From Salminus brasiliensis (Eukaryota > Chordata > Actinopteri > Characiformes > Bryconidae), in NCBI RefSeq assembly GCF_030463535.1, contig NC_132893.1, positions 25,632,282 through 25,696,281 on the forward strand: a stretch of DNA of 64,000 nt. Direction: 5' to 3'. Under the pieces are notes generated by a model. The model worked only from the letters and a program-made list of their open reading frames with translations, did not search any database and was not told the origin of the DNA. A program made the translations under genes and the position numbers. Of the stretch, positions 1 to 11,500 are shown piece after piece (positions within the stretch are counted from its first letter, which is position 1; each line of letters starts with the position of its first letter).

Positions 1-3000
1 ACTGTTTGGAGACATGGTGTGTTTTCTGCTCATCACACCACTAGCCACCATCTCAGGCTGGCTGTGTCTGCGGGGGGCTGTGGACCACCTTCACTTCTCC
101 AGCAGACTGGAGGCCGTGGGCCTGATCGCTCTCACTGTAGCACTCTTCACCATTTACCTCTTCTGGACCCTGGTTAGTACATCCATCCTGACGCACAGCT
201 CACGCTGTGTTTTGTGTTACGCATGGTTGTGTTATGTTAGCGGTGTTGACATTAAAGGGCCAATATTTCAGGCTTTTTTAGTTCATGTTTTTTACATCAC
301 GGCCAGAAGCTCATTTTCATGTGACCACTCATTACTGCAGGCTGTTTGTAGCTTGTGAGGAGTTTGTGAGTGATGATGTGGGAATACAGCTAAACGGTTT
401 GCTGGTGAGCGCTGAGGATAGAGTTCGGTCCCAGGCTCTGGAGATATGAGATTGCCTATTTTACAACAGTTCAGGTCATATTCCGACTGCAGTCAGGTTT
501 TCAAGGGAATCTTGCTGTTGCCGCTAATCCGCTGGCAGCAGCCACTAACAGCTGCCACTGGCTTAGTGGCACCTGCCAGTGGTTGACTAGCAACTGCCAC
601 TAAGAGCTGCCACTTGTAAGTTACTGTCAGACACTGACTATCATGCCATTCGGTCAGTGGTAGCTTATTAACCAGACTGAATATATGGCTCATATCCATA
701 TGTGTCATGATGTTGACCACGCTAAGATAAAGCCTCAGGGCTGTATCAGAATGCCATGCTTATCTCAGTTTGTGGAGTTCCAATTGGTTCTATGGTGCCT
801 GCCATTAATTCATTTATTCATTCATTCATGTGGTTTAATAAAACCTGGTACAGCTTTGAATGCCTTGTGGTCGGCATGGATGTGGTTTCATAAATATCAC
901 AAGAAAGCATTTTATTGGCCCCTGCAACTTGGTTGGCAGGTTCCACTGACTGGTTGGCATCTGATAGTAACCTACAAGCTTTGGCAGCTGGTAATTGCAG
1001 CTGTCAGTTGGTTAGTGGCAGGTGTTAGTGGCCGCTGTAAGTGGCAGCTGCCAGTCATCTGTGGGGATGTGGTGTTATTTCGACATTCATCAGTACAACA
1101 ATACAGCAGCTCCCAACATTGTAAACTAAGAGTCGGGACAAAGCCAGTTCATCTTAGTAGAGTGGCGTGTGCACACTGGTTTTTGTGCTAGCAGGTTCAT
1201 ACAAACCAGACACAATACACCACATGATGATGTTGTGGCACAGCAGTGCTCCCATGGAGTGCTTTTGGTGCCTTTGTGTTTGGTTGTAGACAATAAGAAA
1301 GGACTTTAGTAGTAATTTTGTTTTGTGTTGTTATTTTGTGATAGGTAGGTCGTTTTTGGCATGGCTGGTTTGGTGTTTTAGAATTTTTAAAAGCTTTGAG
1401 TTATAGCTGTCAGGATGTGAACTAAGCAAAGCCTTATACAGACTCCAACTCCCATTGAGGTTTGTGATATAATTGATGGGAAAAATAAATGACACATTTT
1501 GGCAGCTGCCTCTGTCGCCCATACCTAAAAAACCTATGCTGAAAGACGACATAATAATTACAGGTTAAGAGAAATGACAACACAGAAGTAGAATCTCTGC
1601 CCTTACATTTCTCAGTGAATTCTGGCATACCAAGCAATAGATTGTTCGGCAGAGATCACCTAACGAAAACTTATGCAAAAGTTAAAGCCGTGCTCTGACT
1701 GCAGTCAGGTTTTTCTAGGGTATCTTGCTGAAGAGCCCTTGAGAGAATGTGTTTCTGCCAGTGAATCTGAATGTCCCTGAAATTAGATGTTGTTTACTTG
1801 CACTTAGTGATGTAAAAATAAGCAAGCTTCAGTACAGCTGTTTACTGATGTTTACTGATTGCTGGGCCGTAGCTGTCTAAGCAGAGTGGTCCTTAAAGGT
1901 TTGCTGAAATGCATGTTTTATGAATAGACAGAAACGCAGTGTGCCGTGTTAGACCGCTTCCACGCTTCTCTCCTGGCAGACAGTGCTGACAGCCTTTTTG
2001 CATGTGTCCTGTTTCAGATTGTCCTGAGTGGGTGGCAGCATGTTTAGTGTAATAGCTTTCAAACTCTGGAACTCACGCCCTCAAAGTCTCTGTGATCTCG
2101 CCTCTAGCTCAGCTTTAACCCTTGCAAGCAAGCAAGAGAAAATGCAGAGTCTGGATTTTCAATTAGTACCATACTTATGTTTGTAATGTAGAATAGGAGA
2201 TACACTACATGGACAAAGGTATTGGGACACCTACTCATTCACTGTATCTTGTGAAATTAAGGCTATTAGAAATTCCTGCTTTTGTTGAAGTAACTGTCTC
2301 TACTATCCAGGGAAGGCTTTTTTTAAGATTTTGGAACATTGCTCTAAGGATTTGATTGCATTTAGCAACAAGAGCATTAGTGAGGTCAGGGTGTTGGATG
2401 AATGCCACCCCACCTCACCCCCAACTCCCCAACACATCCCAAAAGTATCGGATGGAGCACCATCATTTCATAGAACACAATTCCTTACTTGGCATTAGGC
2501 ATGGGGCCAATTAAGCCTGATTCATGTTTATCTGCCACAGAGTATAAATGTTATTAGTATTATAGAATAGATATATTAGTGTAAAGTCTGATTATATTAT
2601 GTATTATACAGTCCAGTGAAAAGTCAGATTATAAATATTTAGTCCAATAAAATATCAGAAATCAAAATCATTGTGACGCTTGTGAGAACTACGCAACGCT
2701 GCATAATCCGAGACATATTTGTGTAAAATCTTGTAATGTTACTCTACTGCCTCAGTCTACTTAGTGCTTCTTTCACTTTCAGTGACTGTTCTGTATCTCT
2801 CAGCTTGCCCAGAAAAGTGTGTCCTATAGTGGTACGAATTACACTTCCCAGAAGCAAAGAGTGCCAGTTTTCCATAGTGTTGCATTAAACCTCAGAATTG
2901 TTCACAGCTCTGCTCTTATAATGATGGATCCCATTGTCCTCATAACATAACAAATCCCAGACAAGAAATCAATTTCTTCTTAAGAACGGTTGGTGAATAA

Positions 3001-3224
3001 GGCCTATTATTATTATTGCCTAAAAATTTCTGAGCAGCTCTAACCTCTGTATTTGTATTTTGCAGGTGTCTCTCAGGTATCACTGCCGTCTGTATAACGA
3101 ATGGCGTCAGACCAATCAGCGGGTTGTGCTTCTGCTGCCCAAATCACACCGAGAATCGCCAGGCAACCCGTCACTGCCAGGATTGCCACGGGCCAAACGG
3201 CCGTCCAAAGAAACTATAGTGTGA
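1..3224 (+). CDS. marchf3: marchf3 (membrane-associated RING-CH E3 ubiquitin ligase 3), 3' part only
   Basis: Two exons are visible: 1-172 (open at the window edge, donor gttagt) and 3066-3224 (acceptor tgcag, stop TGA at 3222-3224). They join in phase 0. The fragment carries both transmembrane helices of the family (one around [13 protein letters not shown], one around [18 protein letters not shown]), joined by the [11 protein letters not shown] loop, then the cytosolic tail beginning [13 protein letters not shown]. The RING-CH finger lies to the left and is not in the window. The protein ends in ETIV, a class I PDZ-ligand type terminus; from memory, MARCHF3 ends SKETVV while its close paralogue MARCHF2 ends in ETPV, so marchf3 is the better call. 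Family members ubiquitinate membrane proteins in endosomes and at the plasma membrane. The gene converges on lmnb1, as in mammals. Confidence 0.9.
520..1070. repeat. foldback (long inverted repeat) element in the marchf3 intron
   Basis: The segments at about 530-665 and 940-1065 are diverged reverse complements of each other. Both carry variants of a 'tggcagct...ttagtggcag' motif, and the two antiparallel translations share PLT-WH and VTYK-WQL words. The layout is two arms of about 130 bp around a spacer of about 270 bp. This explains the open reading frames on both strands here, which are not genes. Confidence 0.5.
2200..2545 (+). repeat. fish interspersed repeat, family A, copy 1 (marchf3 intron)
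   Basis: It begins with a terminus close to ACAAAAGTATTGGGACAC (here with an aaagg variant near 2214). It continues with the family words 'aaggcttttt', 'ttgcatttagcaacaagagcatta' and 'gtcagg...gttggatga'. The same order recurs in six other places in this window. No coding capacity was seen, so it is a non-autonomous element; I cannot name the family with certainty. Confidence 0.6.
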
Positions 3225-4985
3225 CTGGACTTTGAACTCTAAAAGAGTGGACACAGAGGAACGGCCTCAACCTGAGAACTGTGAGACGCCAGAGTTGACA
3301 CTGAGAGTGGATTCACTGAAGCACACTGATGACCTTGATCCTGCTGTTTAACTCTGGAAAGACTACTGAAGGACACTGGAGATGTGGATTGTTGTTTCAG
3401 AGCTTTGGAGACAACCAACTGTTGACTGGGATCTTGTCTTTGTTAGCATTAGCACGTTGCTAACAATAGCTGTGGATCAGCATAACAAGCTGTTCAACAC
3501 ATCTCAATCGATGCATTGTGTTGAGCTGGGAACCTTGAGCAACAAGGTTCAACAACAGTTTTCTGTGCAAGCTTTTCGACTGAATAGTTTTCTTCTGGAT
3601 GTTGACGTAGGTTCATAGTCAGCATGGTTCTCAATCTCCAAGTCATTTATATTTTCTGCTGGACTCTTTCTTATACATAATGTATCCAGCTGAAACAGAA
3701 TGTCTTGCCAAACTTACACTGATGGTTCAGACCTCACTAGCTCTCATCTTTCATACATTACATGCCCATTAATATCCAGACACTCATCCCATTGCTGACA
3801 GTGGTGTTTAATTGTGCACAAACAGATTGTGTAGTCTCCATAGAAAAGCACTGCCAATACAACAGGATGCAAAAGCTCATGTTCGGGAGTAGGCGTACAT
3901 ACAAAGCCATCCGTCATTAAGCTGTACCGCTGTGGGACTGCCTTCTCTGGAGTGACGGAGCTCCATCCAGTACTCTGGGAGGAGTAAGACTAGTGGCGTT
4001 TGTGATCCAGAACTAATCATCCAACTGAACCTGAACTGACTAATGCTCTGGTGGCTGAATGCAATAAAATCATCACAGCAATGTTCCAACATAAAGTGTA
4101 AAGTAGAGGCTTTTAATGCAGCACATAGGAGACAAAGTCCCCATTGACACTATTTATTAATATTACATTTTTGAAGAAACTTGGATGAGGTTTGGACATA
4201 CAAGTAAGATGGAAAGCAGCAGGACGTAAGGACAGTCTTGAGGCACAGTGGCTGAATACTGAGAGAAGCAAAAGACACAAAGAATGGTCTGGTTTATTCC
4301 ATGTCATTCTTCCAAGTAGACCATCAATCCTTTCTCTCCCCTTCTCAGCAAGGCTTTGGAGATTGTGGTGGACCATTCCTAATTACAATGAGATGTGAAA
4401 TATGCTTTCAATAAGGGTTGCTGTGCATGAGAGTGGAAATATTAAAAGCCTTTCATGCTTTTTGTTTCGTTGACATTTTACAAGTAATTAATTCTGAGTT
4501 CACGTTGTCATATGTATTGATGGACTTTTTGATGTGGGTGAGCCCAAGCTTGGGAATAGAACATCACGCCTCCATGAGGCAAACATTCACTCCAAGCTTT
4601 TGGCCTTAAGATAATGACTCTTCTGTGGCGTGGACTGGACTGGATTCTCTAAGACAAGCCGTGAAGAAGAACTCAAATAACATGTAATCAAACAAGGCAA
4701 ATGACTCCCTCTGATTGTATCCAGGGTTTACCTGAAAACCATGTAAAAACCATCAGCTCTCTCTCTTATCCTCACTGTGATAGGTAGCTTGTTAACAACT
4801 TTTTTTAGTAGGTGAAAGGGCTTGCAGACTGGGCAGTCAACAACAGTATTTGCTCAAAATTGGTTTTAACACGTCGCAGTGAATTCTCAACCAGTTGTCC
4901 ATTTGAGTTTACCATAAAATGTGTTTTATGACTATGTTGATTACTTTTTATTTGTACATGTAATAAACTTTGACACTGTTTCCAC
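3225..4985 (+). other. probable marchf3 3' UTR
   Basis: No coding sequence follows the marchf3 stop. The first canonical AATAAA that does not lie in a repeat copy is at 4962-4967, so the 3' UTR may extend to about 4985. An earlier AATAAA near 4062 lies inside a reverse-oriented repeat copy (3745-4105). The end point is an inference; transcript data would settle it. Confidence 0.35.
3745..4105 (-). repeat. fish interspersed repeat, family A, copy 2
   Basis: The reverse complement reads the family words in order: 'ttggaacattgctgtgatga', 'attgcattcagccaccagagc', then the 'gcattagtcagttcag' and 'agtactggatgga' segments. It lies in the presumed marchf3 3' UTR. The copy is diverged and appears to lack the leading terminus. 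Confidence 0.5.
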
Positions 4986-5627
4986 ATGTCAGCTTCATAA
5001 CCTTGCCAGCAGGGTGTTCCAGAAATGATGGCGTGAACACTGCAGTTGTAACACTATGTGGCAATTCTACATTAAACTGGCAGCTTTAGAGTCATTTTGA
5101 TGGCATACTGATATGTAATATGGAGAAAAGCGTCTCTGTCACTGCCACTCCAGGCCAGAATGCTGCTACTGTGGTGGAGCTGCACAAGACCTCTTGCCAG
5201 AACTGCATCATGCTGCAAAACCTGAGTCAAATCTTGTAATATTACTTTATCAGTTCAGTTCACATGCCTCTTTGTCTTCAGAGACCGGTCCTGGATCTCT
5301 CAGCTTGTTAACAAATGCACGTTTATAGCTGTCTACAAAGAAGAGCTCATGGGTATGTTTACGGCAGTGGCGTAAATGTCAATTCCAGTCCTCAACTGTA
5401 GGGGGCTGTCTACATAGAGAAAAACACATACTAAACACAAGTTGGCATATTGCCGTTATAAATGTTCCGTTTGTGTACAAGTACAAAAGTCTTGGCCTAA
5501 AAACTGGCAGGGATTACGCAGAATGATCCATGCCCCCAAACAACAATACTCATCTTCCACTCAATAATCAGTTCCACACTGCTTTCTGATTCAGTACACA
5601 TACTTTAAACGAACAATTAGTTTCTAT

Positions 5628-6175
5628 ATACTGCTTACATTTAAGACATTTAGACACTCTTATCCAGAGTGACTTACAAAAGCTCTTCACTGTTTACTAC
5701 TTATATACTTCTAAACACAAAAGTCAGAATTGAGACCACATCCACACAGGCAGATCTTCAGTCAGCGTTTGAAGACTGAGAGACACTTCCGCCAAGTCAA
5801 GCCGTACTTGAAGCTTAAAGGGCTCTTGACCTTTGCCATCAAATACTGAGGGGCTGGCCCATTCTTGGCTTTGTAGGCCAGCGTCAGGGTTTTGAATCTG
5901 ATGCAGGCAGCAGCTACAGGAAGCTAGTGAGGAGAACGCAGCAGAAGAGCTACAGGGCTGAAACATTGAAGACAACCCATGCCGCTGCATTCTGGAATAA
6001 TCGCAGAGGCCTGATGGGGGCAAAGGGAGGTCAGCCAGAAGAGAGCTGCAGTAATCAAGTCTTGAAGTGACAAGAGACTGAACAAGCATCTGGGTGGCCT
6101 CTTTAGAGAGGAATTATCCAGATGTGAAAAAGCTGAATTCTGCATGACCGACTACCCCGACTCCTGTCAGACAGC
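5628..6175. repeat. teleost interspersed repeat with retroelement-like remnant
   Basis: The left end (5640-5685) carries the common fish repeat words 'acatttaagacatttag' and 'cttatccagagtgactta'. The body contains the typical 'gctgcagtaatcaagtct' and 'ctgcattctggaataa' segments. On the minus strand a short frame reads QSLVTSRLDYCSSLLADLP, which resembles a recurrent reverse-transcriptase C-terminal motif of fish LINEs. The frame is broken soon after, so it is a fossil. Confidence 0.5.
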
Positions 6176-7345
6176 TGTTGAATCCCACTGTACACTGATC
6201 TGTACTACCTGAAACTACTTAGGCTTTCAGCTATCTTCAGGCTACAGGCCTGTTTTAATAGAAAATGGCAAATCCCACTGGAGCAGAGTTGTGCATATAC
6301 AGAGCTGCCAGTTTGATAGAAACAACTACTTACCTACCTGTACTCACAGGCCAGTTTACCACTGCTAACCAGAGGTGATGTAATTAGGGGACCATTCCCA
6401 CCCAGCAGAGCAGTAACACTGCTGAAATATTTTAGAGAAGAGAGCTTACACTCTATGAATTTTATTCAGCTGAGACAGAGGTGAGATCAGTCTGACCAAA
6501 GAGATTAGGCCACCTATGAACTGCCAAGGGTAGTTTCTCAAGAGCTAAATTTCAGAAACAGGAGAAATTTGCTGAAGTCTCTCACCAACCTCAAACAGGA
6601 CTTAACGTGTCTATGGGGAAACAAATGGGACTGAAGGAGATCTTAACTTGACCATTTCTTTCCTCTGGGTAGTTACAGTATTTTCTGTAAACCTTGTGAG
6701 ACCAGCTTCTGTTACAATAAGGTGATGCAGATGTGCTAGACCTTGCACAAGTAAAAGCAGGCATTCAGTGAAGATTCTAGTTTCTAATAAAATGCACATA
6801 CATCCACCCTGGCAGGAACATTTTAATGCCTAAGTGTGGCATAATGAATAATCAGTTTCCACGACCTGCACAGGTGAGGAACTTTCTTTATGAAGCTAAA
6901 AAATATTCTAAAAATATGAAAAGGGCCCCGTTAGGATTTCCTTTGATAAAACATGCATCTCCAAAATGGTGACTGAACACAAAAAAGTTCTAAGCTTTGA
7001 ATTGAAGTCAATGTAAAATGAGCCATTTAGAAAGTCTATTCATGCCAAATTATACACCATGTGCAGAGCAGCTACAGGTGTTGAAACCATAGAAAAAACT
7101 AAAAATAGAAAAATGGGAGATACATGTTTTTCCATTGACCAGCAGCGATATTTTGTTTATAATTGTCTCATGAAAGTGAGGTTTCTTCTTACATTTTATA
7201 TTATAAATATTTAAAGTAATTTCATTGTTAGGTGTATCATGCATGACTGACCAACTGGTTATATGATACATTTAATAAATATACTTAAAGAAGTAAACTA
7301 CGTACAGCAAGCAGCACAAGTTAGGCTGGATAAAAAATAACAAAA

Positions 7346-7351
7346 TTTATT
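7346..7351 (-). promoter_or_regulatory. candidate lmnb1 polyadenylation signal
   Basis: A minus-strand AATAAA lies about 1.2 kb below the lmnb1 stop, giving a 3' UTR length plausible for vertebrate lamin B1. Other A/T-rich sites occur, so this is a candidate only. Confidence 0.3.
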
Positions 7352-8551
7352 AACCTTTTAAACAGTAAAGGTTACAGCAAAATAAGCATGCAAGTGACAT
7401 GACAACCCACAATTCTAATAATGGTTAAAATTAAATCAAATGTAGGTGTAAGACTGTCAGTTAGATAAAACAGACAAAAGGGCATAACACTTAAGCAATT
7501 CAACCTCAAGGCAGTTTCTTATAAGAGGTAATAGATCATACATGATATTGCTGAACTCAGCTGAACAGATAAATGCAAGTGTATAAGGAAAAAGTAGATA
7601 CTGTGTAACCAATTTAGAGTGCTTACATATCTGCTGGTAAAATACAGTAGCTCAAGAAGAGCATGACGCTAGCTTCTATAGTATAATGGCTCAAAACTGT
7701 CAATTGACCATATTTGCAGGGACAACTCAGTGTATACTGGCATGTTCAGTGGTTTGAACTGTAAGAGTTCTATATACTGAATCATAATTTAACCAAAGAA
7801 ATAATAAAAATAATAGCTGGTTTAAGTGTTACTCTTGACTGATAATTGCCATTACTATTGCGAATAGCTTACAATCACAACAGCTTGAGAGGTTCCTCAG
7901 TTTTGACTGCCTGACTGCTTCGGTCTCAGTTTTGACCGTCTGACTGCTTCCAGAGATTCTAGACTGACACCATGTGGTGAACTGCAGACTTCAAGATTAA
8001 ACACTGTCAACTATGTGAATGCACACAGCAGCCTGCTCTTCAAGTGTTCTCTGAATAGGCAAAGACATTTTGACTTCCATGTCTCAAGCTAGTCTACATT
8101 CCATTATATGAAACAACCTCTCCAGCTAAAAACTAGAAAGCTAGTATAAAATTATAACTTCTATAAAGAGGTCTTTAAAATGCTATCTTTAAAAAAATGG
8201 AGATGTACATAAAAAAGGTAAGATCACAGCACCTGGAGGACTGGGTGATTTTTGCAAAAAGCTGCCTAAACTGTCACAGAGCTCTTAGTCTAACTAAGGA
8301 GTCCCCCACTGATCACAATTTTGGTTTATACAAAGCAAGTTGTGATGCAACACACTGCATTCACATATAAAATAAAAATGTACCAAAATGGTTTACAATC
8401 ATTTAAAACTATTAGAGAAAAAAATAAAAAATAATAATAAAAAAAAGAAATCACTCAGTTTATAATACACTAGTGATACAAAAATAGTTCTGAGGTGGTT
8501 ATAGTATTGGCAGCTGAGACTGGTTGTAGTGGAAGGGTAGTGTTGCTGCGC

Positions 8552-11500
8552 TCACATGATTGAGCAGCCTCTCTTGGCAGCACGTGGATCTCCCTTTAAT
8601 ATAAAAAAAAGGGGGGGGTTATAATTAATTAATAATTAATGTTGACACATCTGGAGTAAGATTAGATTGCAATAAGAGGGTAAATTCTTTCAAATATGAA
8701 ACTAGACCCGTAAAATATAAGGTCCCATAAAATCACTACATCTAACCTGCTGATGGAAGAGATGTTCCTCAACAACCTCCACACCCTCATCATCCTCTTC
8801 TTCCTCTTCTACTGTGGCAGTCTTGAACACTGTACTTCTTACAGCCACTTCCTGTGAAAGAGAATGCATTCTTTAGTTACTCAACTGGCTCCCAGGCAGA
8901 GACAAGAACAACAACACTTCAATCCTGACCCCTGCTGGACACTGAAGGAATAACATTGCACAGTCATGGTGACCGTCTTTAAAGCTCCACTCAAGCCGAA
9001 AATGAAGATGAAGACCAGATGAAGAGTCTAGAGACTCCATGAGACGCTGCTGAAGTGTGGGGTCTTACCTCTCCCTCTGCATTAGTCAGAACCACTTTTA
9101 CATTCTCCCCAGTGCCCCAGGAGCCCTGACTTTTCCAGATGAGGTCAGTTGGAGGGCTGGAGCTCACTCCAGCATTAGATGCCCAGATCTGCCAGAGTGA
9201 CACATTTAATAAGCATGTTAAAGCTATCTGTTATCTACTAGAGATGGCATTTAGCCACTTGTTTCCAGATAGCAAAATGTAATGAATCACAGATCAAATA
9301 TTTTTGAAAAAAGTTAAAAAAAAATAAGCTGCAAAAGCATTAGAAGAGAATTAATATACAGATGAATGAAATCACAGTGCAAGTGTGTGCTACACCCCCT
9401 TTGAAAAGGTCTGTCTCAAATGTAAACGTAGAGGAATTATCTAGAACGGTCTCAGTACATGAATGAAAGACATAGGATGGACTTACAGTGACTTTCTGAC
9501 CAGCCTTCAGGACATATTTGGGAGTAAACTTGTAGGTAGCAGAAGCATCTCCTATAGTTCTGGTCATTTCAAACCCTACCATTGCCTGGTCCTGCAAAAG
9601 GCCAAAGAGCATCACAAAGCTTCAGTATACAACACAATGCTTTTGTGAACAGGTTTAAAGCAAAAACACATCACACTAAATTTTAGAAACATGCCCTCCC
9701 CAGTGGTTCTGACCTGATCAGAGGTGTTGTGGAGCCGGATGAATTTGCCATCCACGTCAAGCTCATCGATGCAGACGTTGCCGGTGGCAGAGGCAGAGTG
9801 GGCGATGCTGACGCTGCTGCTGGCTTCAGACTCCTCAACGTCCACACGCTTTCTTTTCCCGCGGGTGGTTCGAACACTGCGGCTAGACGAAGCTCGGGAC
9901 ACTGTAACACGGGACGAAGGGCTGGGAGACAGCTTCAGTCTAAACAAAAGAGAGTACAATATAAATATAGAGAGAACAGAGTAAGACGCCAAGTGTGCAT
10001 TAGAAAGGTTTTTCAAAATGTAGGTCACTGGAGGAAAATTTAAAAGGAATCTGCATCAAGTTCAATCCAGTTTCAATTCTTTGTTAAAGGCCATTTTTCC
10101 TTTTTTAAAGTGTAGGCTAAAAAAATCACCAAGATAAAGTAATCATTTGCAGGCTTTCCACCAAAAGACAAATTTCACAGTCTCAGAGAAACTTGCAAGG
10201 TCACTGAAGAGCACGCCTGTCATCTTACTTGTGTGGTGCAAGGTGGTCATGATAGCAACCCTTTTCTTGCCTTGCCATGTAATAAACATGTTGCATTTAA
10301 TCACAAATGTTTAGTCTTGGCTCAAGCAACATGATGTGGGCGTTTTGAATAACCAATAGAGGAGCACCTTGTTGTCCCTGTTCATTTAACCAAGGTTGAG
10401 TCTTCTCTAGCCACCCCCCACACTTTTCACACCAAACATGTTCTGTAGAAAAAGCTGTGCACAAGTCTGACCTCTCCTCTTCTCCTTCAAGCAGTTTCCT
10501 GTAGGCATTGATCTCCATGTCCAGGGCCAGTTTGACATCCAGCAACTGCTCATACTCTTCCAGCTGCAGCTGCATCTTGGCTCTGATCTCAGAGATCTCA
10601 CGCTCTTTATCCGACAACATCCTGCGGCTCAGGTCCTTCTCCTGAGCCAGAGCAGCCTCCAGCTCATTAATACGGTCCTGCCAGCCTCGAGCCTAAACAA
10701 AGAGGTGTAAAAAGAAAGATCAAGAGGATCAGAGGAAGTGTGAGTAAAGAACAAAAATGTAAAAAACTCCCGGAGTCGGAGCACAAAGATCTCATGACCA
10801 CTGACCGTGGACAGTGTTTCTGGTTTCCCCCTGATTTCACTGCTTGATCGTCTACCTTACTCATACACAGGTTTATTTCGGTCCACTCTATTTATGATCT
10901 TATGTACCTGTTCCTGACACTCCCCTTCTCCTCTACTGCTGCTTCTGTTCAAACTGTCTCTCCTTCCTGTCAAAAACAGTAAACCCTACGCTACTAAATC
11001 ATACTGCAGTCATGATTTTGACACTTTAGCTCATGTAGTTGGCCTGTATGGGTCAAGTCTTAATAATAAAGCGATTATAAAGGGCTACAGTTTTCAGCAT
11101 TCAGTTGCCAAAAACTGGATGTGGCAAATCAATACATCCTGTCACGCCCAGATTAATGCCAAACAAGAGTGCAGTGAACAGGTCACCCTTTCTTAATGAG
11201 TACTACTAAATTTTTTACCAAGCAATTTGCACTTTGCCTGGATACAGCAACTAAATACCCAGATCAATGCAGGAACATTTGAATTTATTGAACATAGCAT
11301 AGTCTTATAACTGAACTTGAAACAAGACAGAGCTAACTGGTAATTATAAAAAAAGGCAACTGACCTGCAACTCTTAATATGCCAGTACTGACTGTCAGCT
11401 GCCAAACTAATGCAATTACTTACACAACCGGTCAAGACATGCACAAAAAACAGGAAGTTCCAATTTACTGAAGCGTCAGCTACTGTTACGCACCTTCTTC

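Larger units (their letters stand above)
4986..8551. other. marchf3-lmnb1 intergenic space and lmnb1 3' UTR
   Basis: No gene was found. In mammals C5orf63 sits beside MARCHF3; no frame resembling it was recognised here. Apart from the repeat at 5628-6175 there is AT-rich unique-looking sequence and a two-copy tandem repeat of about 28 bp near 7898-7950 ('tcagttttgac...ctgactgcttc'). The right part is probably lmnb1 3' UTR. Confidence 0.4.

Noticed and set aside
685-1191. 168-codon plus-strand open frame in the marchf3 intron
   Set aside because: It runs through one arm of the foldback repeat; a similar frame exists on the opposite strand of the other arm. No splice context or homology.
5724-6089. 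121-codon minus-strand frame with a reverse-transcriptase-like phrase
   Set aside because: Only a short phrase resembles a LINE; the frame then shifts and the segment matches a common degenerate repeat. Not a gene.
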